A stretch of 64,000 nt of DNA from Monilinia fructicola. Its lineage: Eukaryota > Ascomycota > Leotiomycetes > Helotiales > Sclerotiniaceae. The notes below the pieces were generated by a model, which did no database searches, was not told the DNA's origin, and saw nothing but the letters and a program-made list of their open reading frames with translations. A program made the translations under genes and the position numbers. Location of the stretch: the NCBI GenBank assembly GCA_008692225.1, contig VICG01000003.1:985501-1049500 (forward strand), given 5' to 3'. Shown here one piece after another: positions 1 through 12,699 of the stretch (the first letter of the stretch is position 1; each line of letters starts with the position of its first letter).

Positions 1-101
1 ATGCTGAAGAAACGGTGACAAACTTGAAGAACATCTTTGAGGATGATGCGCCGAAGACTATAGTAGAGTGGTTTAATAGTATGGGTGCAGGGTCTGGGTA
101 A
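1..101 (+). CDS. 3' end of an unidentified protein-coding gene (partial)
   Basis: An open frame enters from the left edge (first full codon at 3) and ends at TAA 99-101. The 32 visible residues are acidic and hydrophilic (NLKNIFEDDAP ... VEWFNSMGAGSG) and look like a real protein end, followed at once by stop-rich sequence. The family cannot be recognised from this fragment. It is the only evidence for a gene upstream of the window. Confidence 0.5.
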   Translation, partial: AEETVTNLKNIFEDDAPKTIVEWFNSMGAGSG

Positions 102-2142
102 GGTAGACGATGAAGCGGGTGGATTTCGATCGCCTGGGCATAGCTTATGGTATGGAAGGACTATTTACTCAGGTCTGGAGAAGTAAAGAAGTCAGACATA
201 TAGAGACACATACTGGACTCATTGATATGAATGTACAGCACGACTCAATAAGAATTGTTTTGGCTATTTTCAAGACTCTGTGTACTACATGTGAGACCAA
301 CGAAATGTCATTTCAACTTCAAGCGAGAGATGAACGTAAGATCTTTGCAAGCACGAGCTCCTTAAAATCAACCAAAAGACCATCATTAAACTCAATCTAG
401 TCACCCACAATTACATCAACATGACTAGAAAAGAGAATTCTCGCAGTTATCAAATAGAGGCACAAAATGTATCTTCACCAACTCCATCTTGGTCCAATAT
501 AATCTTAAAATATGCAGTACTGGTACTAACAAATAGGGAAAGACCACCTAGCCGTGTGGGTTGGGTGGCGCACTGCAGTAGTGCCTCCAATGTCAAAATG
601 CGATCGGGCTCTCCAATCCTCCATCGGGGAGGAATTGCACACCTGGGACAGATGTAGCCGAGCTTGCCGGTGAACTGTCTTTTTGCTCTTGTGATCTTGA
701 TTTTTTTTTGTTTTTTGGTTGGCTGATTGGTTTTTTTGGGTGTGGAGTGTTCTAGCCGGTAGGAAGATGAGGAAAATTGGGTACTGGGTGAATATTATTG
801 TTTTTATATTTCCTCGTTTAATATAAGCGACGTTGGGGATAGACGATGAGGATGCGACAGCGAGGTTCGATGAGGTTACATGATTGAGAAAGTATAGAAA
901 ATTCTGTTATGAGGTTCATAATTACATGAAAACATATATAATAACAGTATTTACTTACTCTTAAGAGAATATAGAGACTTCTCACACCTCGAAACACACG
1001 GTTTCAAGAACATCCCTGGGCAACTTCACAGGTAGCATTGAGAATCCAATCAAGTCTGTGAGAGTAATATGACATTACCTTTACAAAGGTATACTACTGG
1101 AATGGTATAAACAAAAGCTAAAGCCGGTGCTAACTTGTATTTTTGATTCTCGTTCAACTATGGAGAAAATTCGGATTATATGTACCTAAATGAGAGCTAC
1201 AAAGTATGATATAAGGCTTGCTTTTGAATTCCGTACTTCCACCATTTCCCTAGTAAGAAGATATCATAGTCGCAGTAACAGGTATAGCAACGACAATTGG
1301 TTGGCTTGCTGTATCGCCTTTTCCTTTCCTTGACGACTATCATTGCTTTGATTATCGATATGTTCGCACTATTTTGATTGACCGGAATCATGACCTTCTC
1401 TTCGAGAAACTTAAGATCTTTGGGTAAATCACATAAACTCATGGAGAATATGCTGCTATTTTTCAAGACTAACGGCTCAAAAATTCATCTTTGACATACC
1501 CAAGGCTTATTTGATATTCGCCGAATGATTCCTTTTCCGAAAGCTTTGCTTCAGCCGCGCCGAAGACTTAGCAATATATAACCTTCCTGCTCGCGAGTAA
1601 TAGCTTGCTATACGACATTCACCAGCTCCAATCTTGATATTTGTATGATGTGTGAATCTTTTGGGATATTGGTCCCATAGCCAGTAGAGCTCCGTTACAT
1701 CTTGCGATACGTTCTTTCGATCGTCATATTCAGATTTATCGCGTGAAGCATCTTAGCGGTCATCAGCGTTTCCATTAACATGTCACCTTGAGCTCATTGA
1801 GAGCACTTAAACCCACAATATCCCGTTCACCCACGCCTCAAAGGACTCCTGTGATTTGCACTGGGGATGGGATTTTAATCTGGCAGATAATCTTTGCAAA
1901 TGAATTTCAAGAGGCGGTAGGACAATGTCATGAGTCTACTCTTTCCAATCGTTTGATCCTCTAAGATCTGGTTCTTTCAAACTTTGAGCTGCTTCAATTC
2001 GCACCTGAACTGGAAACGAATGGCGACGAGCGACTCTTACAGATGGAACCCAAGAGGTGCCCAGGCTATGTGACATCCCCTGGATCGGAAAAAACTTTGA
2101 GCATTCTACTCCCAAATTGCAGACTCCATTTTCGAAGAGAAT
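102..2142. other. Intergenic DNA, no supportable gene
   Basis: About 2 kb with only short, unrelated ORFs on both strands. A T-rich run lies at 700-740. The 89-residue minus-strand frame 1197-1466 has no recognisable domain and no convincing splice context. Nothing else stands out. Confidence 0.5.
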
Positions 2143-2427
2143 TTACGAATAGCTTGGCATTGTATCATTCCTTAATTTACGAGTCTCAACTTTCCACAAA
2201 CAAGCAAATCTAACTTCCGAGGCTGCAAATGCAAATAAATCATACCGCTCCCCATTCCAGATAACCTCCATATATGTCCTTCCTGATACCTTTTGCGCAG
2301 CTATCATATCAAACAAACGCGCAGATCCACTTGCAACTGCGATAGTGAATTCAAAGGCGTCAGAATCTGCATCGCGTGCATCATCAATCGTAAGCTTTGA
2401 TTTATGATGCGCAAATTTGAGAGCCAT
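2143..2427 (-). CDS. Possible small hypothetical protein or orphan exon
   Basis: A 94-residue frame begins 42 nt beyond the stop of the neighbouring cupin gene, on the same strand. Its composition is protein-like, with alternating hydrophobic and charged stretches (DAFEFTIAVASGSARLF, YMEVIWNGERYDLFAF). The sequence just before its ATG ends in TCTAG, so it could equally be a downstream exon of the cupin gene in an alternative transcript. I recognise no family. It may also be chance; the call rests on length and composition only. Confidence 0.27.
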   Translation of the reverse strand: MALKFAHHKSKLTIDDARDADSDAFEFTIAVASGSARLFDMIAAQKVSGRTYMEVIWNGERYDLFAFAASEVRFACLWKVETRKLRNDTMPSYS

Positions 2428-2469
2428 CTAGACACTTCAAGCCATCATCTCCTCACGCCACAGAAACGG

Positions 2470-3823
2470 TCAAATCCATGTAGAAGCACTTGGAATTGAA
2501 GTTATGTGTAGGATGCACTCATGAGTGTCTTGGTTTCTGACCGAGCAACTCTCTCCTTCCCGGATACGCCACATCCCACCTTTGGAAATACGAAATTTCT
2601 CGGTTCCAAGCGATACCCAGATACTACCTTGGGCTACCGAGCAAATTTCAAGCCCTCTACCCTTTTCCTTCAAGACTGAAGCTCCACGGTACTTGATATG
2701 AAGCGTGTTAAAGTTCACTCCAGCTACGTTAATACCCAGGGAATGACGCATTGGGGACCGGATATAATTTGATGAAAAAGCAACATCTGAATGGGGAGGA
2801 TTCATTAGCAGATATTAAAACACTGCAAAAATGGACATGTCACTCACTCTCCTCCCGCTGGGCGTCTTTCTCCAGAGGGTTTACGATCGATGCGCGGATT
2901 TTGCCAGTACTAAATTCCCAATCATCATCCTTAGTCTTAGGTTCAGCTGATTTGGCGACCGATATTGGTCGAGTGATCTGCAAAGAAGATTCTGCAGTGG
3001 AGAAACTTGGCGGAGGTCCATTGAATACCGCTCCAGTAGAGCCGCGTCTCTTTCTGAATGGCGAGATTGGTGGGAGAATTGGAGTTTGAGAGCTCGCAGG
3101 AGGCTCGCGGAAGAGGTTCACATGATTTGGCGAAGTTAGGATGTGGTTTTGTGAAGCATGGCTTGAGTAGCTACGTGGCTGAGTGGAGGGAGTTTGCGTG
3201 CGTTTTGAAGGGGGTAGAATTGGACTAGATGTCGGTGGAAGAATTGGCTTTTGAGATCGAACGGGTAAGATCGTTGTCTGGAAGTGCTTCGCATTACCAT
3301 TTGTCTGAAAGGTCTCAGCCTCCACCCCCTCGAGCTCTTTGCCATCTGGCGCATGATCATTGGCAAGTCTCTCGAAATGAACTGTCTTGCTACTCTTCGA
3401 CTTTTTATTCTTCCCATGACCAACACTCCCTTTTCCATTCGCATCTCCATGCTTTTCTTTCATGGCTGGCACTGTAGATACCTGGTGCTGAGAATTGCGT
3501 GCAGGAGGTAGGATAGGCTCGCCTAATTCTGCGCTCATCTCTCCTAAACCTCCACTCATCAATGTATCTTCTTGACGCCATTGCGATTGTTCGGAGCTAT
3601 ACTTCAATTTTTGGCTCTTCTTCTTTTTTGGATTTTCACCATTCGAGCATTCATCTTGAGTTTGCTGGTGGTGATCTTTCTTCTTCTTCTTCTTTTGGTG
3701 CTGTTGCTGGCCCGGTATATTACCGTTTGCATTTGGGCTTCTTACGTCGTAAACATGATCCTGGTCATGCTCGCGCTTGATCCCATGTGAATTAGATTGT
3801 ACATTGCTTGGAAGGACAACCAT
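2470..3823 (-). CDS. CENP-C/Mif2-type cupin-domain protein with basic, PILPP-repeat N-terminal part
   Basis: Two exons, 3823-2848 and 2786-2470, joined over a 61-nt intron (GTGAGT donor, TGCTAAT branch, TTCAG acceptor), give 430 residues. The last ~130 residues resemble the C-terminal cupin of fungal Mif2/CENP-C: a DDWEFSTGKIRASIVNP entry strand, the NVAFSSNYI segment created exactly at the splice, and the strand pair VSLGTEKFRISKGGMWRIREG. In CENP-C this fold makes the dimer at the centromere. The first ~300 residues are low-complexity: Lys runs (KKKKKK), a KNKKSKSSK block and four PILPP motifs near residues 102, 205, 213 and 260. The N-terminal Mif2 block and the CENP-C signature that binds the nucleosome are not visible, so this may be a divergent paralogue rather than the main Mif2. 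The cupin assignment is by family resemblance; the role is inferred. Confidence 0.6.
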
Positions 3824-6366
3824 TGGTTGTGCTTTGAGTATTTGATTGTGTTGTTAGTTTGGCTAGGTGTGATTGTTATGAAGCTTGAATGGAATGATAT
3901 GGGGTCATATTGAAGTGGACGAAGATGAAAAGCAGTGGGCGGGAGTAGGAACGGAGTAGAAGTAAAGATCAAATTATAATAGAAAGACAAACTTACACAT
4001 CTTGAACAGACTCCTTGCCTACTTTCGCGCGCGACAACTAGATCTAAATCTGTCGTCGTTGTTTCTGTTGTAGTTGGTTGTAGTTGTAAAGAAAATAGAA
4101 GACGAGAATTTTGAGATGAGAATAAAAAGAGTTATATGCTAAGAAAAGTAGGATTTTTGAAAGGTGAAGACTTCAGATTACCTTTATTATTGGTCTTACC
4201 TAGGTATCTTCGAATTCTTTGCTTTTGTTCCAAGCTCTCTCAGATCAAAATGTGATGGTGAATATGATATAAATGTCAACTTACAACATCATTCATTGGA
4301 CGAGCTTCATTACTTTGTTTGTAGCAACATGGCTTACCTAGGTATCCAGGTGTTTCCTTTCTTTTTATTTCTTCTTCACTATGAATGGAATACTTGCATT
4401 CGCATCTTATCCTGTATGGGTATTCCATGATGTTCGACTGTTTTGTTGTGTTTTATTTGCTTAATCATCAAATAGATTATAGAACTATATATCTTTTGAC
4501 ATTTCAATCTCTGCGTCTAATTGAAGATCTCCAGCTTTCTTTCCATTGACCAATCCAATCTTCGAACCGAGTTAAATCGGCTACATGGCGCGTCTCGGCA
4601 TCGGATCCACCGTGATCCAATTCACGCCGTGAACAACGCGGTAATAGTCGGCAGGATAATAAACGGCAGGGTGAAATTCGAATTAAGTTCTAGCCACAAA
4701 GAGGCTGAAAGTTTAATTTCTAAAAGCTGACCAATCAAAAGAAACAGAAAAATAGTTTAATTGAACCCAACGACTGCCGAAGGAACGTAGGTAGGTATGC
4801 TATGCCGCCAATTAATACCAAAGACTTGCCGTGATTATGATTTTGGTTTCGTTTTTGTTTTCACTGGGATGTGCATTTATCGCAGTATAAGGGCTCTCGA
4901 GACCCCATTGATCCAGCAGACCAGGTCTCCTGAATGGGTTAGACTTGTCGTAATGTCTAGGTCTTTTTTCGCGATAGCAGTATTCAATGAGGAATAGACA
5001 TGAGTTTATCGGAGTTGGCAGATTATCATTTGCGAATTGCTTTCTTCCTCGATATGGTGTGACAGAGTATTTGGCTTTTGGTCTTTTGATCTTTTCACGG
5101 TCAACTCCTACAGAGTAACGTGCACTCTCGCATTTCCAAGCCCCTTTCCAACAAGCATCGCTAACATGACGAGCACAGATCATTTCCAGGTGGGCTTTTC
5201 AGACTCTATGATATAACGCATCAATATATCGTTCTCGAGGTGGGCTCCGTCGAGTCTATTTTGGAAAGATTTTCCGAACCTCGGCTTCTCGCCGATCAGC
5301 TTTTCGTGGACTGAAAACTACCTCTGCAGGAGAGACACCAACAGCTACGATACATCCGGCGATATAACTCATAAGTTTCAAAAATTGCGGATCACCTCCG
5401 CCACGGTGTTCTATTGTCAGAGACAACTTTGTTTATTGCTTGTCTCATGGGAGGACTTATTAAAGGGGACCATAATCTGCTCTTATTAATAGACTCTAAA
5501 CAAGCCCCGCACCAAACGAAATGACGTCAGGCTCCGGGACCAGCCCTCGGCAATTTATAAATGCCATTATGCCTGCCCATAATTTGATCAGATACTTCTG
5601 TAGTCGATAGAAAATCCACCGCATCGACCGCTCAAAACCAACCAGGCGGTATATTTCATCTCTTGGGTCATTGCACAACACGCCTTAATGGTCTTGCAGG
5701 AGCTTGCAAAGGTTACGACTTCGACAATACCTACCCCGAAGAAGTCGGCTCAATCTCAATTGGATATCGTAGCTACTGCTGGACAAAGTGGGTATTTCGA
5801 TGAATGCACTCCAATCCATAGCCGTATCTTCAAAACGTACTTCTATCTGTCATTCTCGCCCTATTTCCTGGATTATTCAACTCTATTCCGGTATCCATCG
5901 GCGCAAAGCTCCTTGGCCGTCTCTCTTTGCAATTACTTGCCTTCCTAGCCGTACGAGAGCGCTGTCGGCCCTGTATATTCAGTTAGTTGTCTTCAACAGC
6001 GACGATTTGAAATATCGTTTGGATTCATATAAATCACATCAGCTCAAACAAGCAAAAAGTAGCTTGTTGTGCCATTAATATCAGAACAAAGCTTGAGAGT
6101 TTGCCTGAACATTTGCTTATCACATCAAAGAATTCACGACATGCTTGGGACTGTAAATTTTGAAAAGAGCTCGATTCGACTAAGGAAATAACTGATGAAG
6201 ATCCAACACAAAAATCAAGGGACTAGTGGCCATCTAGCCCCGACGCCTAAAACAACACTGAACAACTTGCACTTCTACTCAGCAGGTTCTTTCTTGTCTT
6301 TTGATTAGGTTTACCGAAGAGCATGGTCGTCTCCGTACTGTAGTTGTCGTCCTCCATTTTGACTGC
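3824..6366. other. Intergenic DNA between the cupin gene and the secreted-protein gene
   Basis: About 2.5 kb. The first ~250 bases are probably the 5' leader and promoter of the cupin gene. Short ORFs occur on both strands (for example 4812-5183 minus and 5688-6078 plus), but none has a recognisable domain or a consistent exon structure. Confidence 0.45.
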
Positions 6367-7274
6367 TTATCTGCAGGTCAAGTCACCGTTTGCCTTGTTG
6401 AAGCTGCAGCGGTTGCCGTTATATCTGTATGAGAGCTAAAGAATTGTTAGATTTGCTTCTTTTATTGTAGGAGATATGTTCTTACGTTGATGTATCCACC
6501 CTCAGACCAGGTATAGAAGGCGTTGTTTCCAGTCATATACATGCAGTCATAACTATTATATTTGTCAGTCGTCTGATTTTCCAGAAAAACTCCGGACAGA
6601 TGCCGGAAGTTATTTGGTTATACGTACTCTGTCTTGAGGAAGTTACCAATGGAAAGCTTTGCCTTGACTCTTCCAGTGTGTCCATTGGCGTTTCTGAGAT
6701 GGTAACCCTTGTTGTAACAGACCACGGCAGGGTATCTGTTATAATCTGGGTTTCTCTTCCACATCTCCAAAGTGGTGGTTTGGGTGAATGTCTCACGGGC
6801 CTGCAAAGTATCATTAGTGTTGTATACTACAAACGGCCTTCCTTGTGACCTCATATTTTGGAGTTACTTACTTTGTTCCATTGTCCCAGATCCGAGATGA
6901 ACTCTGCTGCTATCTCAATGGCGAACTTGGTCAGAAGGCCTGCACCCTTAAGTGCAACAGCTCCGACCATGATAGCAATTGCAGCACGCTTCTGTTCGCC
7001 CTGGGAAGCAGGAACAGGTTCCTGCCCAGGAGCCAAAACTCCAGCTCCGGTGAACTATCGAGATGTTAGCTTTGCATTAGGAGTGTGAGACGATTCTGCA
7101 TACAGTTCCAGTGAAATGGGTTTCAACCGAAGCTAGAACAACAGCATTGGGGTTAGTTGATGTGATGGCAACATCCTCATCTGGACCATCTGGGCCGCCG
7201 ATAACGTTGGCAGGAAGAGCAACTGCGTTGGCCATGACAGCGAAGGCAATAATGGTGGCAGCGGAGAACTTCAT
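6367..7274 (-). CDS. Small secreted protein, candidate effector (DUF7888-like)
   Basis: Five exons join cleanly in frame: 7274-7104, 7054-6872, 6800-6628, 6552-6486 and 6435-6367. Introns are 49-75 nt, several with clear CTAAC-type branch points. The product has 220 residues. It starts with a typical signal peptide (MKFSAATIIAFAVMANAVA, then LPANV), followed by a short acidic stretch, a hydrophobic helix around residues 80-105 (IAIMVGAVALKGAGLL) and a C-terminal region with four cysteines (VVCYNKGY, YDCMYM, NRCSF, LTCR) that could form two disulfides. The pattern WNKARETFTQ...MWKRNP...CYNKGYHL...EGGYIN resembles fungal secreted proteins catalogued as DUF7888; this is from memory. Start chosen at 7274 because it gives the signal peptide. 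A TATATATA element lies about 180 bp upstream, and a 7.6-kb gene-free stretch follows on that side. Function is unknown; an extracellular role is inferred. Confidence 0.8.
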
Positions 7275-7451
7275 TTTGATAAAAAAGAGTGACTGGTTTT
7301 CTGTTGAAAAGAGTGTAAGTTGATGAAAGTGTTTGTTTTGGCGTTTAAAAGAATGTGGGCACAATGAATGTGAATGTAAAAGAATGTGGGGGGTTAAAAG
7401 AATGAATGAATGTGAGGATGATCAGAAACTGTCAACGGGGAACAAGAGGGG

Positions 7452-7461
7452 GTATATATAC
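7452..7461 (-). promoter_or_regulatory. TATA-like element upstream of the secreted-protein gene
   Basis: GTATATATAC sits about 180 bp before the ATG at 7274, in a promoter-sized position. It is the only strong TATA-like match in this interval. A long leader would be needed, so the call is tentative. Confidence 0.4.
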
Positions 7462-9051
7462 CTTTTGGTCCTCACATTTCTTCTATCCCATCTCTCTCAC
7501 AATTCGGAATAGAGTTTCCACTTGACGACAAATTCCACCACCTTGATAGTCGACTTGAGAAGTCTGGAAACTCAAATCCATCTTAGAATCACCAAATTCA
7601 CTCCTTGGCAGCGATAGCAGCAGTGCTGCAAACACGCCGTTGCCAACAAAATGCATCATAATCACCTTCGAAAACCTTATGTATGACCTAACAACTGTGC
7701 ATGGTCGCATGAAATTGTTCATCTAGAGTATAAACCGGAGTGACTTTCTGCTTGGCACACTCGCAACACTTAGCATTGTGTAGAAGGGTTTATTGTTTGA
7801 CTCGTAGCTCCGTTTTACCAGTGGCAAGCATTGGTATTCACATGATATGATGGCACGGGTAGAGCGATGAGAAGCTCGGATCGCATGAGATGACAATATT
7901 GTTGGAGAGTTGGTGACTAGGTAGTATCAATTGAGAGCTTCCAGAAACTGTATTGACCCTAGTGTTAGAGCTGATGATCACTATTCAACCACAAGTGAAG
8001 GGGGTTATTTGTCACGATTGTGCTTGTCACCAAATGTATCAGTGGAAAATCAACATGTGGTCCATGCATCATAGCGCTTCACGATTAAGCATGGCATGGA
8101 TAACCTTAGGTATTTGCTTCACTCAATATCAACTCTCAGCCTGGACTTCATAGTCTCCGATATTCGGCATTGGTTTTCAGGACTGGTGTTAGGCTCCTAG
8201 ATGTATATCTGCACCGACGTTGAGTTAGTTAGCTATTAGAAACGTTTAGCAAACTATCAGAAGTTTCGAACAAGGGAATTAATTCACAATCGCAAGGGTT
8301 GCACTCTCTGAGGAAGTCCAAAATAGGTCACTATGAAATCTCCAGCCTTAATCCATATTCCTAGAGATCAAGGAGTATGGAGTGAAGCTTTATTTTTAAA
8401 TTAACCTAGTATGGTTGGTTCGAAAGGGGCTCGATCGCAGGATCGACAAACGAATATTTGCCTTGATGCCTGAATGATAGTCGTATAATCTACCTAGTAC
8501 TGCTTCTATCTAGATCTAGTTAATCCATGGATGCACTAGCCTTATGTTTATATCCTCACTCATTCGTAAAGAATGAAGATACCTAGGTAACCACAAATGT
8601 CTTCTAACAGAAATGCCATATTCATAGACTATGCACAAACTATAAGAATGATAAGTGGTTCAATGTCACTATTGTATTGTATCTTGATTTCAGTCCAGAT
8701 AAATTCACGAATACTTCAAACCACCACGACCAGAAGCTAATGCGTCATCTTTAGTTGATGAAGGGATTCGGGGACCCAGAGCGAAAAGCATTACAAAGAT
8801 TGCCAAAGCAAGCTCACAAGCGCGTTGCTAACTTGCTGCAAGGTACGCCCACTCAGAGCACATACTCAAAATACCTGGGTTACCCATTTGCTGATGGCTT
8901 TACACTTTAGATTTTGTGGTTTAAGGTTACAGTACAACAGATAACCTTGAACCCACGTTATCAGGGTTGGGGATAATATGCATAAGGCTGGGTACCGATG
9001 GGTAATCAAATTGATCTGCTGCATGTGGACCTTTGCAACATCTACTTTTGG

Positions 9052-9105
9052 AGAAACTTTGGAAACTTTGGAAACTTTGGAAACTTTGGAAACTTTGGAA
9101 ACTTT
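9052..9105. repeat. 9-bp minisatellite (GGAAACTTT), six units
   Basis: Five exact GGAAACTTT units at 9061-9105 are preceded by one variant (AGAAACTTT). Because the unit is three codons long, it keeps frames open on both strands and produces spurious ORFs with ETL or KVS repeats. Confidence 0.95.
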
Positions 9106-9314
9106 GACCCTGCGGAGAAGGGAAATACGCAGGAGAAAGATGGCACCTGGGCAGTCCACAGTAGCTTTTATCAGTCCTAATTAGTCACCATGTCAGTTGA
9201 TACAAACTAATTAAAAGCAATGGCTCGAGCTTCCCCTGCGACCATCAACTTCCAAGTTACAGTATCAATCCCGGTCTCCACATGTCTTTGAGACGAGAAC
9301 GTTAATCCATCAGT

Positions 9315-9590
9315 GCGTGCACGGACGCATAAAACGTTAAAAGGTTGATATCTGTATTGGATATGTGAAAATGCAATTCTTCGTTTATTGTAATATTATA
9401 CATTTAATATCCGAGATTATTACAATCTTTAAAATATTGGATGTGATAATCTTTATGTATTTTTCTACAAAGTATATAGTTTTATAAAAATAATATATAT
9501 CGAGACTAGTATTTTGAAATTGAGATAATTGATGTTATCTTTCATTGAAATCCATTGAGCATATTTTCGTTTTATGAGTCCGTGCACGCT
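9315..9590. mobile_element. Short inverted-repeat element (MITE-like), about 276 bp
   Basis: GCGTGCACGGACGCATAAAA starts at 9315, and its inverted copy ends at 9590. The 22-bp arms (9315-9336 and 9569-9590) differ at one position. The interior is AT-rich and has no coding capacity. This matches a miniature inverted-repeat element. No clear target-site duplication is visible, so the exact ends and superfamily are uncertain. Confidence 0.55.
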
Positions 9591-9889
9591 GGGCATGTTC
9601 ATGCTGCCTTTGTTGGGAAGTTTTAGAAGAGCCCTGGAGCCCCATCTTGGTTCAGATCATGTCTCCGGAGTCGTGTGACGATCGGGTCATTTAGCATACT
9701 GTAGTATTTCATAACGTCAGCAACGTCGTACTAATATCGGTTACGCCGGATGGCCAGAGCAATATGGTTTGATATAGATGAAGGGTTAGATGGTTCCAAG
9801 GTTTGTAGTGAAAGAGAGCTTTATAATGAATACATGACTGATCCTATTACACCTAGGTAGATTAGCTGGCTATGTTTTGAGAAGATATA

Positions 9890-10340
9890 CAATGAATGAG
9901 ATTAATAGCCATTTGAGATAAAAAAGTATTCTCAAGTCCTTACTAGTCTTTTAGAATAGAGTAATATTAATAGTGATTTTATCTTGTAGACTTACAAATA
10001 ATTATAGTATAAATAGATTTTCTATATATAAAATACTAGTTTAGTATAGATGTTTTTATAAATTGAATAAAATTATCACATATATTCTAATCATAATATA
10101 TTATTCATAAGAAAACCCATCTAGATAGCAAAAAGAAAAGCTTCAAAGAAGAGAGTTTAAAAGAGAAGTGTTCAAAAGAAACAAATGTAAAAGATAAGGT
10201 TAAAAAAGAGATGGCTTAAAAGAGAATTCTAAGAAGAGAAAGCTTATGAGAGAACGCTTTAAGGAAAATAGATCTGACAGAAAGAAGCTTGCAAGGAGAA
10301 AGTTGAAGAAGAGAAAGTTTAAGGAAAAGAAGCACAGAAT
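9890..10340. other. AT-rich tract followed by a purine-rich tract
   Basis: About 9890-10110 is strongly AT-rich with many TA steps, like a small RIP-affected relic. 10120-10340 is almost pure A/G on the + strand with recurring AAGAGAAAG-type words. No ORF or boundary repeat identifies it. Confidence 0.4.
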
Positions 10341-11702
10341 AGAATTAAACACGCCAACAATGTAGATCATGGTTAAATTTGGAAAGCAAGCAACAAGGCA
10401 CAAGGTAAGCCTTTTTCAAGTCAAATTGCAAATGCCATATTGTGCTGTGTACAACAAACTCTCCTGAGCGAGAACTAACGAGTGTGCATCCTTTCAAATA
10501 GCAAATAATCATCGCTAACCAGACGAATCCTTTGGTCGAACCCTTCGCTCGAGGCGACCCTCACCATTCATGAAACTTCCTTCACGGTTCATCTCTAACT
10601 TCTAACAATTGATTCCAAAACCAGTTTCAACCAAGTATCATGACCTTCAGTTAATCTGCTTTCCCTCTGTTGGGTCTGCAAATATCAAGCTTCTCCAAGC
10701 TTTCGAATTTTAGGTTCCTTTAGCTTATATAAGCTTCATTTACAACTCCTGATAATTTAACGAGTAAAAGAGGCCTTGAGGAGTTCATTAGAGTGCAGGA
10801 GAGAGTTTGTAGAATTTAGGTTTCCTTCTACCTTTCTTTCTCTATCTCTCATTTCTTTCTATCTTATTCATTCATTCTTCCCTTTACCATTATCTTGTAT
10901 ACTTGATGCTCAAGGATCGAGTAGATCTTTTGGCCTCGTGTCATGGAGCTGATATTACGTCCACTTGAAGCTTTATCAAGAGTGGCCCTAGGCCTCTCAG
11001 ATCTTTCTTTTGCATCCAACCATTGAACCATTTCTACAAACATCCAACCCATGATTGTGGTATCTACCTCCATGGAAACGAGATATGAGGAAATCGAGTT
11101 GATATTCACCAAGACTCAAGAGGCGATTTTATTCATCAAAATCATCTATACCTGCTCGCTTCAGTAAGAAACACACACACACATACACCCACACACACAC
11201 GAAAGTCTTCTAGGTCTTCAACTACTGTGCTGTGACTTAGATGCTACATTCATGCCACCTTGTACTTCATACAACTCTTATCTTCCCCTCTCTCCCACTT
11301 TCGACTTCAAGTTTTCGTTCCTTCATTCTCTTACACTTCTCGCTCCATCAGTTTTCAAGTATCATATATCACATGTTATCCTCACAGCTTGAAACCAAGT
11401 CCTCAAAACATCGTACAACACAATCCTCAGTCGTTTCAAATTCATCTTTCTCCCTTTCCTTGTATCATTTTATCTAGAGACTATCATCTCACTTCACATC
11501 ATTTCTACTCTACATCAATTTCATTGATGAAGTGTATACTCACTGGAATGTATCGAATCTCGAAGAAATGCAAAAGAGATATATTGAATGTGTTCTTAGC
11601 ATTATACAGCATGAATGGCCCATACAGACCAGTATGAAAGATCTTAGCATCAGCCATCATAGCATCGACCTGTACTACTCTAATCACTGAGTATCCAATT
11701 CA

Positions 11703-11731
11703 TATGCATGATGCATGATGCATGATGCATC
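11703..11731. repeat. 7-bp repeat (GCATGAT), about four units
   Basis: Head-to-tail GCATGAT units ending in GCATCATCC. It is a short simple repeat in intergenic DNA. A CA-rich run lies nearby at 11169-11201. Confidence 0.85.
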
Positions 11732-12699
11732 ATCCTCATCTCCTCTCCCACCCCCAACCTCTCCAAAGACTAATATCATAAACTATTTGCACAGTAGATA
11801 GAATCCTTGATTATACTCTTTCTCGAGCCCCCCCACCCCCTTTATCTTGTAAATCCTCCATTTTTTCACACTTGTTGCTTCTACTCGTAAGCGAAATTCG
11901 TAAGTAGGTAGCTTTATACTGGGTATATTCATATACTTTCCATTGCACCTCTTCTCATCTACACTTTTGTATATGCTAGTCTTAGATGTATCCCCCTCAC
12001 TACTTAATAATATTTCGACATACAGAGATACCAAGACTTCAAGTTCTCTGATTGTTACACTTCTTCCAAATACAAAAACGTATTTCAAGTGTAAATCTGA
12101 CTAATTATAATAATATTTGCTGATTCGAGAAAGGAATTAGCGGGTTTCTCCTGTTCCCTATCGTGTTAGTGTTATATACATGCGTGATGTGAAGTTAGCA
12201 TGGAGTGGTCACTTGACAAGTGAGAGGTATACAGAATATACTGTATAGTACATCCTAGACCGTTACCCCTTCTCCCTCTACTCTCTTTCCCAACTTTCCC
12301 AGCCTGCAATCCGCTCACCAAAAATCAACACCTCCCTCACCATTACCCCAATACCCCATCCTCATAAGCAAAAAAGCAAAAGGGAAAGAACACCGCCCCG
12401 AACCATCATCCAAGCAAGAGAGAAAGAAACAAACCTCCACTCCACTCCACTCCAATCCAGTCCAACCTAACTCAACCCAATCCCAACGTCCCATCCAAAT
12501 ATCCACCAACCAATATAACTTCAAAACCGACTAACTATCATTTCGCGCCTGGTATCATCACGCATACTCCAACTTTACAAAACCCCAGATTCTACCCCTT
12601 CATTCCGATCATTTCCTTCCACCCCAATTCAAGAGCATGCGCACTCATTTTATATAGCCCATCCCTACTGCTACACTGTACTACAACACAAACGCATCC

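Noticed and set aside
8866..9184. ORFs with ETLETL or KVSKVS repeats
   Set aside because: Both strands stay open only because the 9-bp minisatellite is a multiple of three.
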